Below are positions 20,436-28,790 of a DNA stretch of 64,000 nt, in pieces (position 1 is the stretch's first letter; each line of letters opens with the position of its first letter). The position numbers were made by a program, and so were the translations under genes. The notes below the pieces were generated by a model that saw only the letters and a list, made by a program, of their open reading frames with translations, searched no databases and had not been told where the DNA came from. Source of the DNA: Chitinophaga polysaccharea (lineage in GTDB: Bacteria > Bacteroidota > Bacteroidia > Chitinophagales > Chitinophagaceae); the NCBI RefSeq assembly GCF_007829335.1, contig NZ_VIWO01000004.1, forward strand, positions 62,001-126,000. Reading direction: 5' to 3'.

Positions 20436-21332
20436 ATGGATAATATGTTGAAATTCAATACCATTAGCGATTATAACGCTTTTAATAATAATGAAACACT
20501 GCACCCGCTGGTCAGTGTGGTGGACCTCTCAAAGGCCAATCCCAGAAGTGGTTCCCGCATGTACTTTGGGTTTTATACTATTTTCCTGAAGGAGGTGAAG
20601 TGTGGCGATATCACCTACGGCCGGCATACTTATGACTACCAGGAAGGTACACTGGTCTTTCTCGCGCCCGGGCAGGTGGCAGGTGTTAATAGCAACGGGG
20701 AGATGTACCAGCCCAAAGGGTACGCGCTGGTCTTCCATCCGGATTTAATACACGGTACAGCACTTGGCCGCCGAATTAATGACTATTCCTTCTTTACTTA
20801 TGACACGCGGGAAGCGCTGCATTTATCAGAACGAGAGCGGCAGATCGTGATGGATTGTTTCTCTAAAATCAGCTACGAACTACAACATGCGATTGATAAA
20901 CACAGTAGGAAACTAATCGCCTCCAATATTGAATTGTTGCTGGACTATTGTGTGAGGTTCTATGACCGTCAGTTTATCACGCGGGAGCACGTCTATAAAG
21001 GATTATTGGAACGTTTTGAGCATTTACTGAATGATTATTTTGAGTCCGGTAAGTCGCAGAATCTTGGCTTACCATCTGTTGCCTATTGTGCCAGTGAATT
21101 GAATTTATCTGCCAACTATTTTGGCGATCTTGTGAAGAAGGAAACGGGGAAGACTGCACAGGAGTACATCCAAACCAAGATAATAAACATCGCCAAAGAA
21201 AGAATATTCGATGTGAACAAATCTGTTAGCCAGGTGGCGGGTGAATTAGGGTTTAAATATCCGGCGCACTTTACCCGCCTGTTTAAACAACGTGTTGGCA
21301 TTACGCCGAATGAATACCGGATGCAGAACTGA
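20436..21332 (+). CDS. AraC-family transcriptional regulator
   Basis: About 298 residues from the ATG at 20436 (MDNMLKFNTI); the TTG at 20430 is less likely. Residues about 30-140 form a cupin-like ligand-binding half with GRHTYDYQEGTLVFLAPGQV. Residues about 190-298 hold two helix-turn-helix motifs: VAYCASELNLSANYFGDLVK and VSQVAGELGFKYPAHFTRLF, ending KQRVGITPNEYR. The AraC C-terminus is diagnostic. Divergent from the aldo/keto reductase operon, it is the obvious candidate for its regulator. Proteins of this type in Bacteroidota often sense electrophiles, which is inference here. Confidence 0.94.
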   Translation: MDNMLKFNTISDYNAFNNNETLHPLVSVVDLSKANPRSGSRMYFGFYTIFLKEVKCGDITYGRHTYDYQEGTLVFLAPGQVAGVNSNGEMYQPKGYALVFHPDLIHGTALGRRINDYSFFTYDTREALHLSERERQIVMDCFSKISYELQHAIDKHSRKLIASNIELLLDYCVRFYDRQFITREHVYKGLLERFEHLLNDYFESGKSQNLGLPSVAYCASELNLSANYFGDLVKKETGKTAQEYIQTKIINIAKERIFDVNKSVSQVAGELGFKYPAHFTRLFKQRVGITPNEYRMQN

Positions 21333-21578
21333 TGTTTTTAATATATCATTTAGGTAGAATATTTTTAATATCTGACTTTTTAGTAAAGAAAATGGACCCT
21401 ACAGTAAAGGCGGCGCAGATAACTATCGGTAATTTACGGAGAAAGTTTGCAGGCCCAAATCAAAATAATTGATGATTAAATTAAGTGGTATATCCGCCTA
21501 TTGGAAAATAGCTAATAAATAAAATGAGCTCTCTGTATTCTATATTTATCGATTCGCGTAATCAGCATATTTGGGGAT

Positions 21579-21733
21579 TTGGAAGACCCTTTGCTCTCCT
21601 TGGACTGTTACCTCACTTTATGGCAATGGCTATAGGTGTTGGCATTGGCCTTATCCTGATTGGGCTGGCACCTTGTATCGCTATGGTTATCGTTTGGATA
21701 TTTCTGTATGCTGCTTTTGCGTGTGGCCATTAA
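21579..21733 (+). pseudogene. Decayed arsenite efflux (ACR3) transporter fragment
   Basis: In one frame (bases 21600-21623) LDCYLTLW matches the start of ACR3 proteins (LDRYLTLWIF). Shifted to the frame read from 21524, MAMAIGVGIG continues the same first membrane helix (IFLAMAIGVGIG). That is joined directly to LILIGLAPCIAMVIVW, which matches the ACR3 segment GLILIGLARCIAMVIVW normally found about 80-100 residues later. After the Trp the frame loses all family resemblance and stops at 21731-21733. So the gene carries a frameshift, an internal deletion and a lost C-terminus. The rest of the 21333-21869 gap shows only a 27-codon open frame at 21391 with no known match. No arsR or arsC is seen nearby. 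Confidence 0.55.
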
Positions 21734-21869
21734 GGTCTGTCATGATAAAGCCTGCCGGTATATTTCTCACAAAAATTCAAAATCGAGATGTAGAAATTTA
21801 TAAAATTGTAGATATACTTTGAAAATCGATTGGAAAATCGGAAATTGCCAGGTACCAATCCTGAAAAAA

Positions 21870-22502
21870 ATGACAAGAAAAATTACCAGCGGCCCTATTA
21901 GAAATAAAGAAAGAACTAAGAACAAACTTTTAAAGGCAGTTGGTTCTATTTTGAAAAAAGAAGGTTTCCCCGGATTAAATGTTAGCCGGGTGGCTTCAAA
22001 AGCAGATGTGGACAGAAAACTTATTTACGAGTACTTTGGAGGAATAGAAAATCTTGTACAAGCGTATTTGAACAGCAAGGATTACTGGAAAGTTAACCTG
22101 GTTAACATCGATGAAATTATAGAAGGAAGCCGGAAGGATTTCGGCAAGCAGATCGCCTATACTACTTTAGAGGGACAGTTTGATGCTTTAATGGCAGACA
22201 AAGAAATGCGTAAAATTATTACCTGGGGCTTATGTGAGAATTTCAAACCTTTGACAGATTTGAATATGGAACGCGAACGCCTGGGAGAAGCACTTTTCAG
22301 CAGTATTAGTGATAACTTTTTCAAGGATAAAGAAGTAGATATCAGGGCAGTGCAAGGTCTCTTGATCGGGGGTGTTTACTACTTAACGCTTCAGGCCAAG
22401 ATGAGCGGTCAGACCATGTGCGGGATTGACATCAATACAGAGGAAGGAAGCAGAAAAATAAAGAAGACCCTTGAACAGATTATTGAATGGGCTTTTTCTT
22501 AA
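21870..22502 (+). CDS. TetR/AcrR-family transcriptional regulator
   Basis: The ATG at 21870 gives about 210 residues (MTRKITSGPIRNKERTKNKL); the frame is open from a TTG at 21819. The N-terminal helix-turn-helix is LKKEGFPGLNVSRVASKADV then DRKLIYEYFGG, with the conserved tyrosine-phenylalanine end. The C-terminal domain is an all-helical ligand/dimer region resembling the 'TetR, DUF-type' group of Bacteroidota. It meets the minus-strand outer-membrane barrel gene tail to tail with a 7-bp gap. Its target is unknown; the arsenite transporter remnant lies just upstream. Confidence 0.88.
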   Translation: MTRKITSGPIRNKERTKNKLLKAVGSILKKEGFPGLNVSRVASKADVDRKLIYEYFGGIENLVQAYLNSKDYWKVNLVNIDEIIEGSRKDFGKQIAYTTLEGQFDALMADKEMRKIITWGLCENFKPLTDLNMERERLGEALFSSISDNFFKDKEVDIRAVQGLLIGGVYYLTLQAKMSGQTMCGIDINTEEGSRKIKKTLEQIIEWAFS

Positions 22503-22509
22503 TGGCCTC

Positions 22510-25179
22510 TTAAAATGTAAATAGATATTTTAATAGAAATGTTCTTTCTCTTAAAGGAATTTGAAACACTGATAACTGATTTGAGTTAGAATTGATTTGT
22601 TTGTATAAGTTTTGGTTTGCCAAGTTTGTACATTGAAATTCGAAGCAGCTCTTCCATTTTATGGGCGCATATTTAACTTGTAGATCCGGAAAACCGTTAC
22701 GCACTGCCTGTTGCAACGATTGCTGGTACGAAGTAAAAGCATATGATAGTGTATAGGATATTTGGCTGTTTAAATTGTGTTGCCACCCGGCTTTTAATTT
22801 GCGGGTGTTGGTTTCGTTTTTAACACTGGCATTTTGGAGTGTATTTTGATAGTTTATAAATTTTGCCATTTCTCCGGTAATAGATATTGTAGCTGTGTTG
22901 AATATTTTTTTTCTGGCAGTTATGGATAAGGCAACGTTGTAAGTGTCGAATGGTGTAATTTCATTATTATAGAAACTACTTCCTTTTTGAAGCCCCAGAT
23001 TGGCATTAACCCAAAGGGTGGTTTCCACAAAAAATAAGTATTTCGACAGGCTGCCATTTATAGCGTAATTATCGGTTTTATTTCTAAAATCAATCGCTGT
23101 AGATTTTGTTAATCCTTTGTCTATAATATACGAATTTATAAAGTTTTGTTTTGTGCTGTTATAGTTGAGATAAATACTATAGAACAGCATTTTCAATGGT
23201 TTTCGGTAAGAATACCTTAGTATAAAAGAATTTGCATCAGTTTTTGGCAGGGGCGTTTCATTGAAGTTAAACTGCCTGTAATTTACTAAAATCGCACCTG
23301 GATAAATCTCGTTAATTTGCCCAAATTCAGTTTGCTGTGCATACCTGAAATTCAAATCACTGTATTTGCCCATATTTTTACGAAACTCAATAATTGGATT
23401 GATTAAAAAATATTTATGCTTTGTAGCCTGACTTTTTTCGGGTGAAGTATAGATGATACAATCATACGATGGGCTTGTTTCGATACTAAGCGATCCTTTT
23501 GGAAGAAGATAGATGAGTGATGCTTTTCCAAATAAGCTTACATGATCAAAGTCGACATCATTTTTAAAACGATTTCCTGCAACGCCGGTATTATTAGCGC
23601 TGTCCGTTTTATATAAATTACTATTCAGCTTATTGCGTTCAAAAGAAGCACCTGCAGACGATGAAAGTATAAGCTGTTTAAATTTTGTTTTATACGTTAC
23701 AGATTGGTTGACGAAGGTACTTTTAGCGTGCACCTGCTGATCCAGCTTCAAATAGTCTGCACCATCATTTACCAGCTCTTGTTGAACTCCCGGAAGGATT
23801 TTTAAACTTTCGTCCATTTTGTAATATTGTACAACAGAATTATACTGGAGGATTTGACCTGCTCCCAACGCTTTTACAACACTGGTTTCATTACTTAGCG
23901 ATAAATAACTGGAAGGCTGGTTTTGTGAGAAACCTAGTCCGTTTTGGACCGAGTTACCATCTCTATTCCATTTTGGTAAATCCAGTTTAGTGATAGATTT
24001 TAGATAAACAGAGCTACTGTTCTTTTCAATTTGAGCCTGAATTTGCCATTGGTTCAGTTTATGAGTATTATCCTGCATCTCCTGATAAGCTACAGTATCA
24101 GCATTGGGTAAAAAATAATTCACGAAATTGCTGTAATGATATTTTCGTTTTAATTGCAATGATGATAGGTTCAGACGTAGGCCCCAATCAGATTTAAACT
24201 TGAATAAGGTGTTAATGTTTCCGGCATTGTCATTGTTCATTAAATAGTACTTATCGCTCAGGGCTGGCTGCGTAGCACCATCAATGGATAAATAAGGCCG
24301 TGCTGTTTTTAGATTAACTTCATTATTAAAAGATGTTCCAATATCTGCATTTTCACTGAGCAAATCTTGTCCGGTATTATTTGCTTTGAGGTTAGCAATA
24401 CTTTTAGCCATCTTTTTAAAAACGAGGTTGTTTAGCTCTGCAGAGTAGACTTTATTTCCAAAACCGACATGTCCGGTATTAATGGTTGTAGTTCTGGCAC
24501 TATCGGTAAGTTTAAGATTTAGTGATACATTGTTGGTAACCACATAACCATTCAGCGCTTTTATGGGCTGGTCTCTTTCAATAACCTGCACCTGCTCTAC
24601 CGCATTCACCGGTATATTGTTGGTGGCCAGCCTGTATTTTCCATCCATTAAGTTATCACCATCTATATAAACTTTTGAGATGGAACGGCCATTGTAGCTG
24701 ATAGCGCCATTTTCGTCAATTTGTATACCGGGCAATCTGCCAATCAAATCGGCAATTACCCTATCGTTCTGGTCTTTAAAGGCCTTTACATTATACATTA
24801 AAGTATCGCTGGCCAGCGATATCTTTTTTTGAGTAGTAATGTTAATTTCTTTTAGGGTGTGTACCGTTTTTTTTAGGATAATGGTAAGCGGCTCACTGGT
24901 GTTTTTGGGAATAGGTAAAATCAATTTCTGATATCCCAAAGCGGTAATTTTGATAGATAGGGTGTCGTTAGGCACCGTGCTGGTAAAAAAGCCTTTTTGG
25001 TCGGTTTTGATAAAAGCTATACCCGCTCCATTTTTAGCGATGATAGAAACTACTGCCGAGGTCACCGGCATAGCGAGACTATCTTTTACAGTACCAGTTA
25101 TAGTAATGGTTTGTTGTGCCCTTGCCGAAATTATATACAATAACAGGCAAAAGCTTGATAAAAAGATTTTTATGTACAA
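22510..25179 (-). CDS. Outer-membrane barrel protein with carboxypeptidase-regulatory-like domain (TonB-receptor-like)
   Basis: 889 residues; signal peptide ends ISARAQ. Residues about 24-110 form a carboxypeptidase-regulatory-like beta-sandwich (ITGTVKDSLAMPVTSAVVSI). Residues about 115-235 are plug-like: VIADLIGRLPGIQIDENGAI, ISKVYIDGDNLMDGKYRLAT, VEQVQVIERDQPIKALNG. The rest is beta-barrel with alternating aromatics to the last residues (LLKYLFTF). It belongs to the receptor type that pairs with GLPGLI proteins: the GLPGLI gene lies immediately upstream, 10 bp away on the same strand. A second pair of the same architecture sits at 59955-63556. Substrate and function are unknown; export or import of a peptide is plausible inference. 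Confidence 0.85.
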   Translation of the reverse strand: MYIKIFLSSFCLLLYIISARAQQTITITGTVKDSLAMPVTSAVVSIIAKNGAGIAFIKTDQKGFFTSTVPNDTLSIKITALGYQKLILPIPKNTSEPLTIILKKTVHTLKEINITTQKKISLASDTLMYNVKAFKDQNDRVIADLIGRLPGIQIDENGAISYNGRSISKVYIDGDNLMDGKYRLATNNIPVNAVEQVQVIERDQPIKALNGYVVTNNVSLNLKLTDSARTTTINTGHVGFGNKVYSAELNNLVFKKMAKSIANLKANNTGQDLLSENADIGTSFNNEVNLKTARPYLSIDGATQPALSDKYYLMNNDNAGNINTLFKFKSDWGLRLNLSSLQLKRKYHYSNFVNYFLPNADTVAYQEMQDNTHKLNQWQIQAQIEKNSSSVYLKSITKLDLPKWNRDGNSVQNGLGFSQNQPSSYLSLSNETSVVKALGAGQILQYNSVVQYYKMDESLKILPGVQQELVNDGADYLKLDQQVHAKSTFVNQSVTYKTKFKQLILSSSAGASFERNKLNSNLYKTDSANNTGVAGNRFKNDVDFDHVSLFGKASLIYLLPKGSLSIETSPSYDCIIYTSPEKSQATKHKYFLINPIIEFRKNMGKYSDLNFRYAQQTEFGQINEIYPGAILVNYRQFNFNETPLPKTDANSFILRYSYRKPLKMLFYSIYLNYNSTKQNFINSYIIDKGLTKSTAIDFRNKTDNYAINGSLSKYLFFVETTLWVNANLGLQKGSSFYNNEITPFDTYNVALSITARKKIFNTATISITGEMAKFINYQNTLQNASVKNETNTRKLKAGWQHNLNSQISYTLSYAFTSYQQSLQQAVRNGFPDLQVKYAPIKWKSCFEFQCTNLANQNLYKQINSNSNQLSVFQIPLRERTFLLKYLFTF

Positions 25180-25189
25180 ATGTGCTGAA

Positions 25190-26035
25190 TTACTGTGTGA
25201 GTTCTAAGGGATAATTTATAGTAAATTTCTTCTTGGGAGCTGTTTTAATTTCGCCGCCATCTGCAGCCGTAATCTTATCCACTGCTACTTCTGTACCAAC
25301 AAAATTGTTTATTCCCAAGCCCTGGGTACTGGCCTTTTTCATGCGTTCGTATTCGGCAGTGGAAGTAGTTATTGCATTGATGGGTATATCTAACGATTTT
25401 ATATTTTGAAAGTTGCCATTGTTTACTACTTTAGTACAGGTGAATTTTATAAAATAGTGGTCATCGTGTGCCTCTAAGATCAGGCCTGGAAGGCCCAGCA
25501 ACTTCCAGGGACCAAAGCTTGCAGGTATGTCTGTAGTGAACCAAACGGTGTATTTTCTGCCCTTAACCATGCCAGTAGCCATTTGTGCCGTATAGCCCAA
25601 CAGTTGTTTCGTTTCTTTACCTACTATCCAGTTGATTTTCTCTGAGGCATCCTTAATCAGATAACTTTGCTGGTCATAGTTTTTTACTACGGCAAGTTTA
25701 CCTTTCTCTACATAAATATCATCTTCAGTTGTAGGCAAAATTAACCCCATATTGACCAGGCCGTTATTGTTTTTTTCTGCTTCCCTTAATTTTTCTGCTA
25801 TGGTCGAATCTTGTTTTACTCTTGTTTGGCTGGTATATATACTTTTATCGGAATTAAATGCCAATATAAAATCCTCGCTCCAAACCTTCCAACGCTGAGT
25901 AGTATCCTTAATGTGATAAAATTGATAATAAGCCAGGGTTGTAGGTGGATCGGGCAGCTTTGTACTTTTATAGCTGAACGAATACAGGCAACATAAAAAT
26001 AATGCTGATACAAAAACCCTTATATAATAACGCAT
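25190..26035 (-). CDS. GLPGLI-family secreted protein
   Basis: 281 residues; signal peptide with core VFVSALFLCCLYSFS. The name-giving motif LGLPGLILEAHDDHY lies near residues 180-194, preceded by AWFTTDIP-like VWFTTDIPASFGPWKLLG. The N-terminal half has the usual YYQFYHIKDTTQRW beta segment. GLPGLI proteins are known only as a Bacteroidota family often adjacent to TonB-type barrels; their function is not established. Here it is just upstream of, and surely co-transcribed with, the barrel gene (10-bp gap). The paralog is at 62684-63556. Confidence 0.92.
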   Translation of the reverse strand: MRYYIRVFVSALFLCCLYSFSYKSTKLPDPPTTLAYYQFYHIKDTTQRWKVWSEDFILAFNSDKSIYTSQTRVKQDSTIAEKLREAEKNNNGLVNMGLILPTTEDDIYVEKGKLAVVKNYDQQSYLIKDASEKINWIVGKETKQLLGYTAQMATGMVKGRKYTVWFTTDIPASFGPWKLLGLPGLILEAHDDHYFIKFTCTKVVNNGNFQNIKSLDIPINAITTSTAEYERMKKASTQGLGINNFVGTEVAVDKITAADGGEIKTAPKKKFTINYPLELTQ

Positions 26036-26057
26036 ATATTCTAAATTATTGGTTTAT

Positions 26058-26088
26058 AAAATACCCCAGGCCAGACCTGAGGTATTTT
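26058..26088 (-). terminator. Stem-loop between the small secreted protein gene and the GLPGLI gene
   Basis: AAAATACCCCAGG (26058-26070) pairs with CCTGAGGTATTTT (26076-26088) with one mismatch and a 5-base loop. Read on the minus strand, an AT-rich run follows. It would end or attenuate the transcript of the gene at 26160-26504 before the GLPGLI/barrel pair. Confidence 0.55.
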
Positions 26089-26159
26089 GAAAGAAGAAAA
26101 ACCATCTTCTACACTCTATCAAGACTAATTTTTAAAGTTTGCTCCGGATCTATAAACGA

Positions 26160-26504
26160 TTATAGACCATGAAAGCAACCGTTGCTGTCTGCACCAGCAA
26201 CAAAATCATGTTGAGCTACGCCGTACATTTGTGAGTATGTTGCACTACTGGGGCCTGACACGTAAATAATCCACATGTTACCACACGCATCTTCAAAAAG
26301 GAATTGTCTTTGAATACGGAGAAGACCTGTCTCAGTATTGCTTTGGGTAGAGGATACTATAATTTCGTTTTTGTTCTCTTTCGAAATTGTTTTTAATTCT
26401 ACCTGCTTATTTACAAACGGAAGGGTCTTTTTTGGAGTTGAATTGCTTGCTGAACTGCTAAACCCGATTAATGTACAAATTAATGCAATAAGAAGATGTT
26501 TCAT
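26160..26504 (-). CDS. Small secreted protein of unknown family, upstream of the GLPGLI module
   Basis: 114 residues; the signal peptide MKHLLIALICTLIGFSSSAS is clear. The mature part is about 94 residues with a Lys/Glu-rich first half (ELKTISKENKNEIIVSSTQS) and a C-terminal half holding two Cys: FEDACGNMWIIYVSG and AGADSNGCFHGL at the very end. I recognise no family. The two Cys could form a disulfide in the periplasm or on the surface. Because it heads the same strand as the GLPGLI/outer-membrane barrel pair (start of GLPGLI 125 bp away, with a stem-loop between), it is a candidate substrate or partner of that module, which is inference. Confidence 0.65.
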   Translation of the reverse strand: MKHLLIALICTLIGFSSSASNSTPKKTLPFVNKQVELKTISKENKNEIIVSSTQSNTETGLLRIQRQFLFEDACGNMWIIYVSGPSSATYSQMYGVAQHDFVAGADSNGCFHGL

Positions 26505-26598
26505 GTTCTTGTTTTTAAGTGATAAATGATTAACTAAATCTATTTAGAAGCAGAGGATGGCTTTACATTTCCTTCTTCAGAAGCACGAAGTTAGAAAT

Positions 26599-26634
26599 TA
26601 AATTTTAATTCACACAATTGTGAATTAAAATTTA
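26599..26634. repeat. Perfect 36-bp inverted repeat upstream of the small secreted protein gene
   Basis: Two 16-bp arms (26599-26614 and 26619-26634, left arm TAAATTTTAATTCACA) are exact reverse complements around the 4-base spacer CAAT. It lies 95 bp upstream of the start of the minus-strand gene at 26504, beside a weak promoter-like TAACTTCG on that strand (about 26587-26594). An operator for a dimeric regulator or an upstream terminator are both possible; there is no T-run beyond the arms themselves. Confidence 0.5.
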
Positions 26635-27244
26635 TTGCGACCTTTTTTTGGGTTACTAAAACATAGTTGGCCATGCAAGCTTAGATATCTATCTGAAGAA
26701 GAATTTCTTTTAGGAGGGAATTTCTGTCTTCAAATAGTGTAGAGGAAGTTTTAGAATATGAATTGGGATTGCCAAAACTACCGGAGCGCCTGGCTATAAA
26801 GACCGTTGAACAGATTGTAAGTTTGTTAAAGCTTCAAGTAATAACGATTGACCAAATTTTTGTAAAATAGGGTTCTGGTTACTATAACCAGAAATCAAAT
26901 AGATTGACTGTTAAACAAATTGCTCATAGACCGAAAGAACTTGGAGTCAAGAATAGGATTATTAGTGACGCAAGAATATTAACATCTAGATAAGTTGAGT
27001 GTTTGTGAGACCCACCATGTAGATAGAATGATTCGCCATTATCGTGACTCCGGCGGCGGATCCCTGTATTCTTATTAGTTGGTTTATCGGAGCTAATTTC
27101 CGGATTTACATTTGTACTATTGCATATATAGCAGCTAGCCCAAAAGCAATGAACTGTTACCGTTGTGTAATAATTCCCAATGTTAGGAAACGACCTTAAG
27201 CAGGCGGAGGATTTCCGGCCGAAAGGTCTGACATGCGGTAATTG
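26635..27244. other. Non-coding gap with a decayed reading-frame fragment
   Basis: No intact gene is seen. From about 26700 to the TAG at 26868-26870 on plus, an open stretch without a start codon encodes VEEVLEYELGLPKLPERLAI then KTVEQIVSLLK. Its pattern recalls helix-hairpin-helix segments such as the RNA polymerase alpha C-terminal domain, but the match is weak. The remainder shows nothing I can assign. Confidence 0.3.
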
Positions 27245-28075
27245 TTACTCACTCAACATATAATCGAGAATTGGTGCACATTTCTCTTTGCATGGCTTAT
27301 AGTAGGCGCCGTGTTTCCAGGTGGTGGATTTGGGAGATAAGCCCCACCAGAATTCAGCTAAAGCCAATGGCTCCATGTGGTGACGAAAGGCGTACTGGAG
27401 TAGTTTAGGGCCTGCACATTCTCCGGCGCCGGCAGGTGGCTGTCTATAGCCATGAGTAGTGAAGATATCTACCATATTTTTTACGCGGCCTGCTTTATTG
27501 CTGAAATTATATTGCTCGTGGAGCTTTTTTTGCAACGCGATGGAATGCGTTTTACGTAATTCCTTTAACTGTGTGATTGCTGGCTGATGAAAAATGGCAT
27601 CTTCCTGCACCAGCGCGGCAATTTTACCATTGATTTCTGATAAACGGATCATGCCGGTATTTAGAAAGCTGTCGGCTTTAAGTCCGTCGAAAACGGGGCT
27701 TACAAATTTGTCATGATGATTTCCATTGGCCAGCTTGCCTGAAAATGCCGACAGGTAGCCTAGTGTGCCGTCGTGGGTCCGTACTACCAAAATGCCGAAC
27801 ATCTTGCCAATAACGGCGCCGGCGCCATTGCTGTCTAACCCGAAATTGTGTTTCCATTCATTTTGCCCGGCAAGATGTTGTTGTAATGCAGCCACAGCAA
27901 TTTCGCAAAGTGGATGGATCGCATTATTCGGGTGAAAGGTGAGGTCTTTCGCCATGGATTGGGCGGCATTCTGATCCTCAAACCTGCAGAAAGCGTTATC
28001 TGGCGCTGGTACGGTTTGAGGGCAATCATCTCTGGTGTCGGTCATATTACATTTGTAGCATCTTCCCCCGGCCAT
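27245..28075 (-). CDS. Stand-alone accessory domain of RluA-type pseudouridine synthases, without the catalytic domain
   Basis: The ATG at 28075 gives MAGGRCYKCNMTDTRDDCPQ, about 276 residues; the frame extends to a TTG at 28102. Bacteroidota have long RluA-type synthases with a roughly 280-residue N-terminal region. The matching landmarks here are IHPLCEIAVAALQQHL, WKHNFGLD, GKMFGILVV, LGYLSAFSGKLANGNHHDKF and VSPVFDGL, and at the end FWWGLSPKS, HGAYYKPCKEKCAPILDYML. In the full-length proteins the synthase domain follows at this point; here a stop occurs at once and the bases beyond (27244 downward) encode no synthase. Cys pairs (CYKCN near the start, CKEKC near the end) suggest metal binding. 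It may be a domain with its own role or a decayed synthase. Confidence 0.65.
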   Translation of the reverse strand: MAGGRCYKCNMTDTRDDCPQTVPAPDNAFCRFEDQNAAQSMAKDLTFHPNNAIHPLCEIAVAALQQHLAGQNEWKHNFGLDSNGAGAVIGKMFGILVVRTHDGTLGYLSAFSGKLANGNHHDKFVSPVFDGLKADSFLNTGMIRLSEINGKIAALVQEDAIFHQPAITQLKELRKTHSIALQKKLHEQYNFSNKAGRVKNMVDIFTTHGYRQPPAGAGECAGPKLLQYAFRHHMEPLALAEFWWGLSPKSTTWKHGAYYKPCKEKCAPILDYMLSE

Positions 28076-28099
28076 AAAAAGGGCGGCGTTTGGCGGACG

Positions 28100-28107
28100 C
28101 AAAGGTA
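28100..28107 (-). promoter_or_regulatory. Probable Bacteroidota -7 box for the RluA-like gene
   Basis: On the minus strand the sequence reads TACCTTTG, an exact TAnnTTTG, ending 25 bases before the ATG at 28075. A -33 TTTG is not evident at the usual 19-21 base distance. Confidence 0.45.
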
Positions 28108-28790
28108 CATTATTTTGGATGACATATAAGCGATGCAGGAGGCGATTTTGTCAGCCTCCATCATCTTGTTTTTGCGGCAGTTTGGATTCAAGACCGCCGT
28201 CATATTTTATCTGTTGTATTGACCAGGTAGTCATGAGAGGGTTGCATAACAAACGAATAATGGGTATTGAGTTACTATTTTTTATTTAAGCAATTTTATT
28301 CGTATGTGGAGCATCAAACATGTAACATACTTTTCAAGCTAATCCATTTAAGCAGGCTCCATCATTGGTCTGGATTATCATCATTATCAATCAAAGAGCA
28401 AATATCGACCAGCAAAGAATAACTTTTTTATAAAAAAATTTTTCCCGTCAAACAAAATAACGTCTGCTCTTGTTAGTAACTCAGCAACTTTTTATCATTA
28501 ACTCAAAATAACCGTGACTTAAGGCGTTATACCCAACCCAAGATTACTGCACGAAAAGATGGGAAAAGCTACAACAAAACATTTACGGGCATAAATATTC
28601 ATCAGTAATGTTAACGGCTAGTCTTTACTGCTAGTACTTTGCAGCCGTTTCGTTCATGGGTGTTTAATGCATAGGGTATACTATGCCCTGTTCATGCTTG
28701 TTTCTTCCGTTCCCAATAACTATTCCTTTAATAAATGGCGGATACCGAAAAGCCATAACAGAGTAGGTGTAAACTTAAAAATCCTATTTT
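28108..28790. other. Intergenic region without a recognisable gene
   Basis: 683 bp, AT-rich. It contains a short hairpin (GGAGGC 28138-28143 with GCCTCC 28154-28159) and a T/A-rich stretch near 28425-28445. No protein resemblance was found in any frame. It must hold the promoter of the PixA-like gene at 28791, but no TAnnTTTG box is clear. Confidence 0.6.

Noticed and set aside
21571..21822. 83-codon plus frame between the AraC and TetR genes
   Set aside because: It begins at TTG and runs in a third frame across the ACR3-like remnant; its Trp/Cys-rich sequence is the out-of-frame reading of that membrane segment.
26338..26529. Plus-strand 63-codon frame over the small secreted protein gene
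   Set aside because: The minus-strand frame has a proper signal peptide and sits in the GLPGLI module; the plus frame is its shadow.
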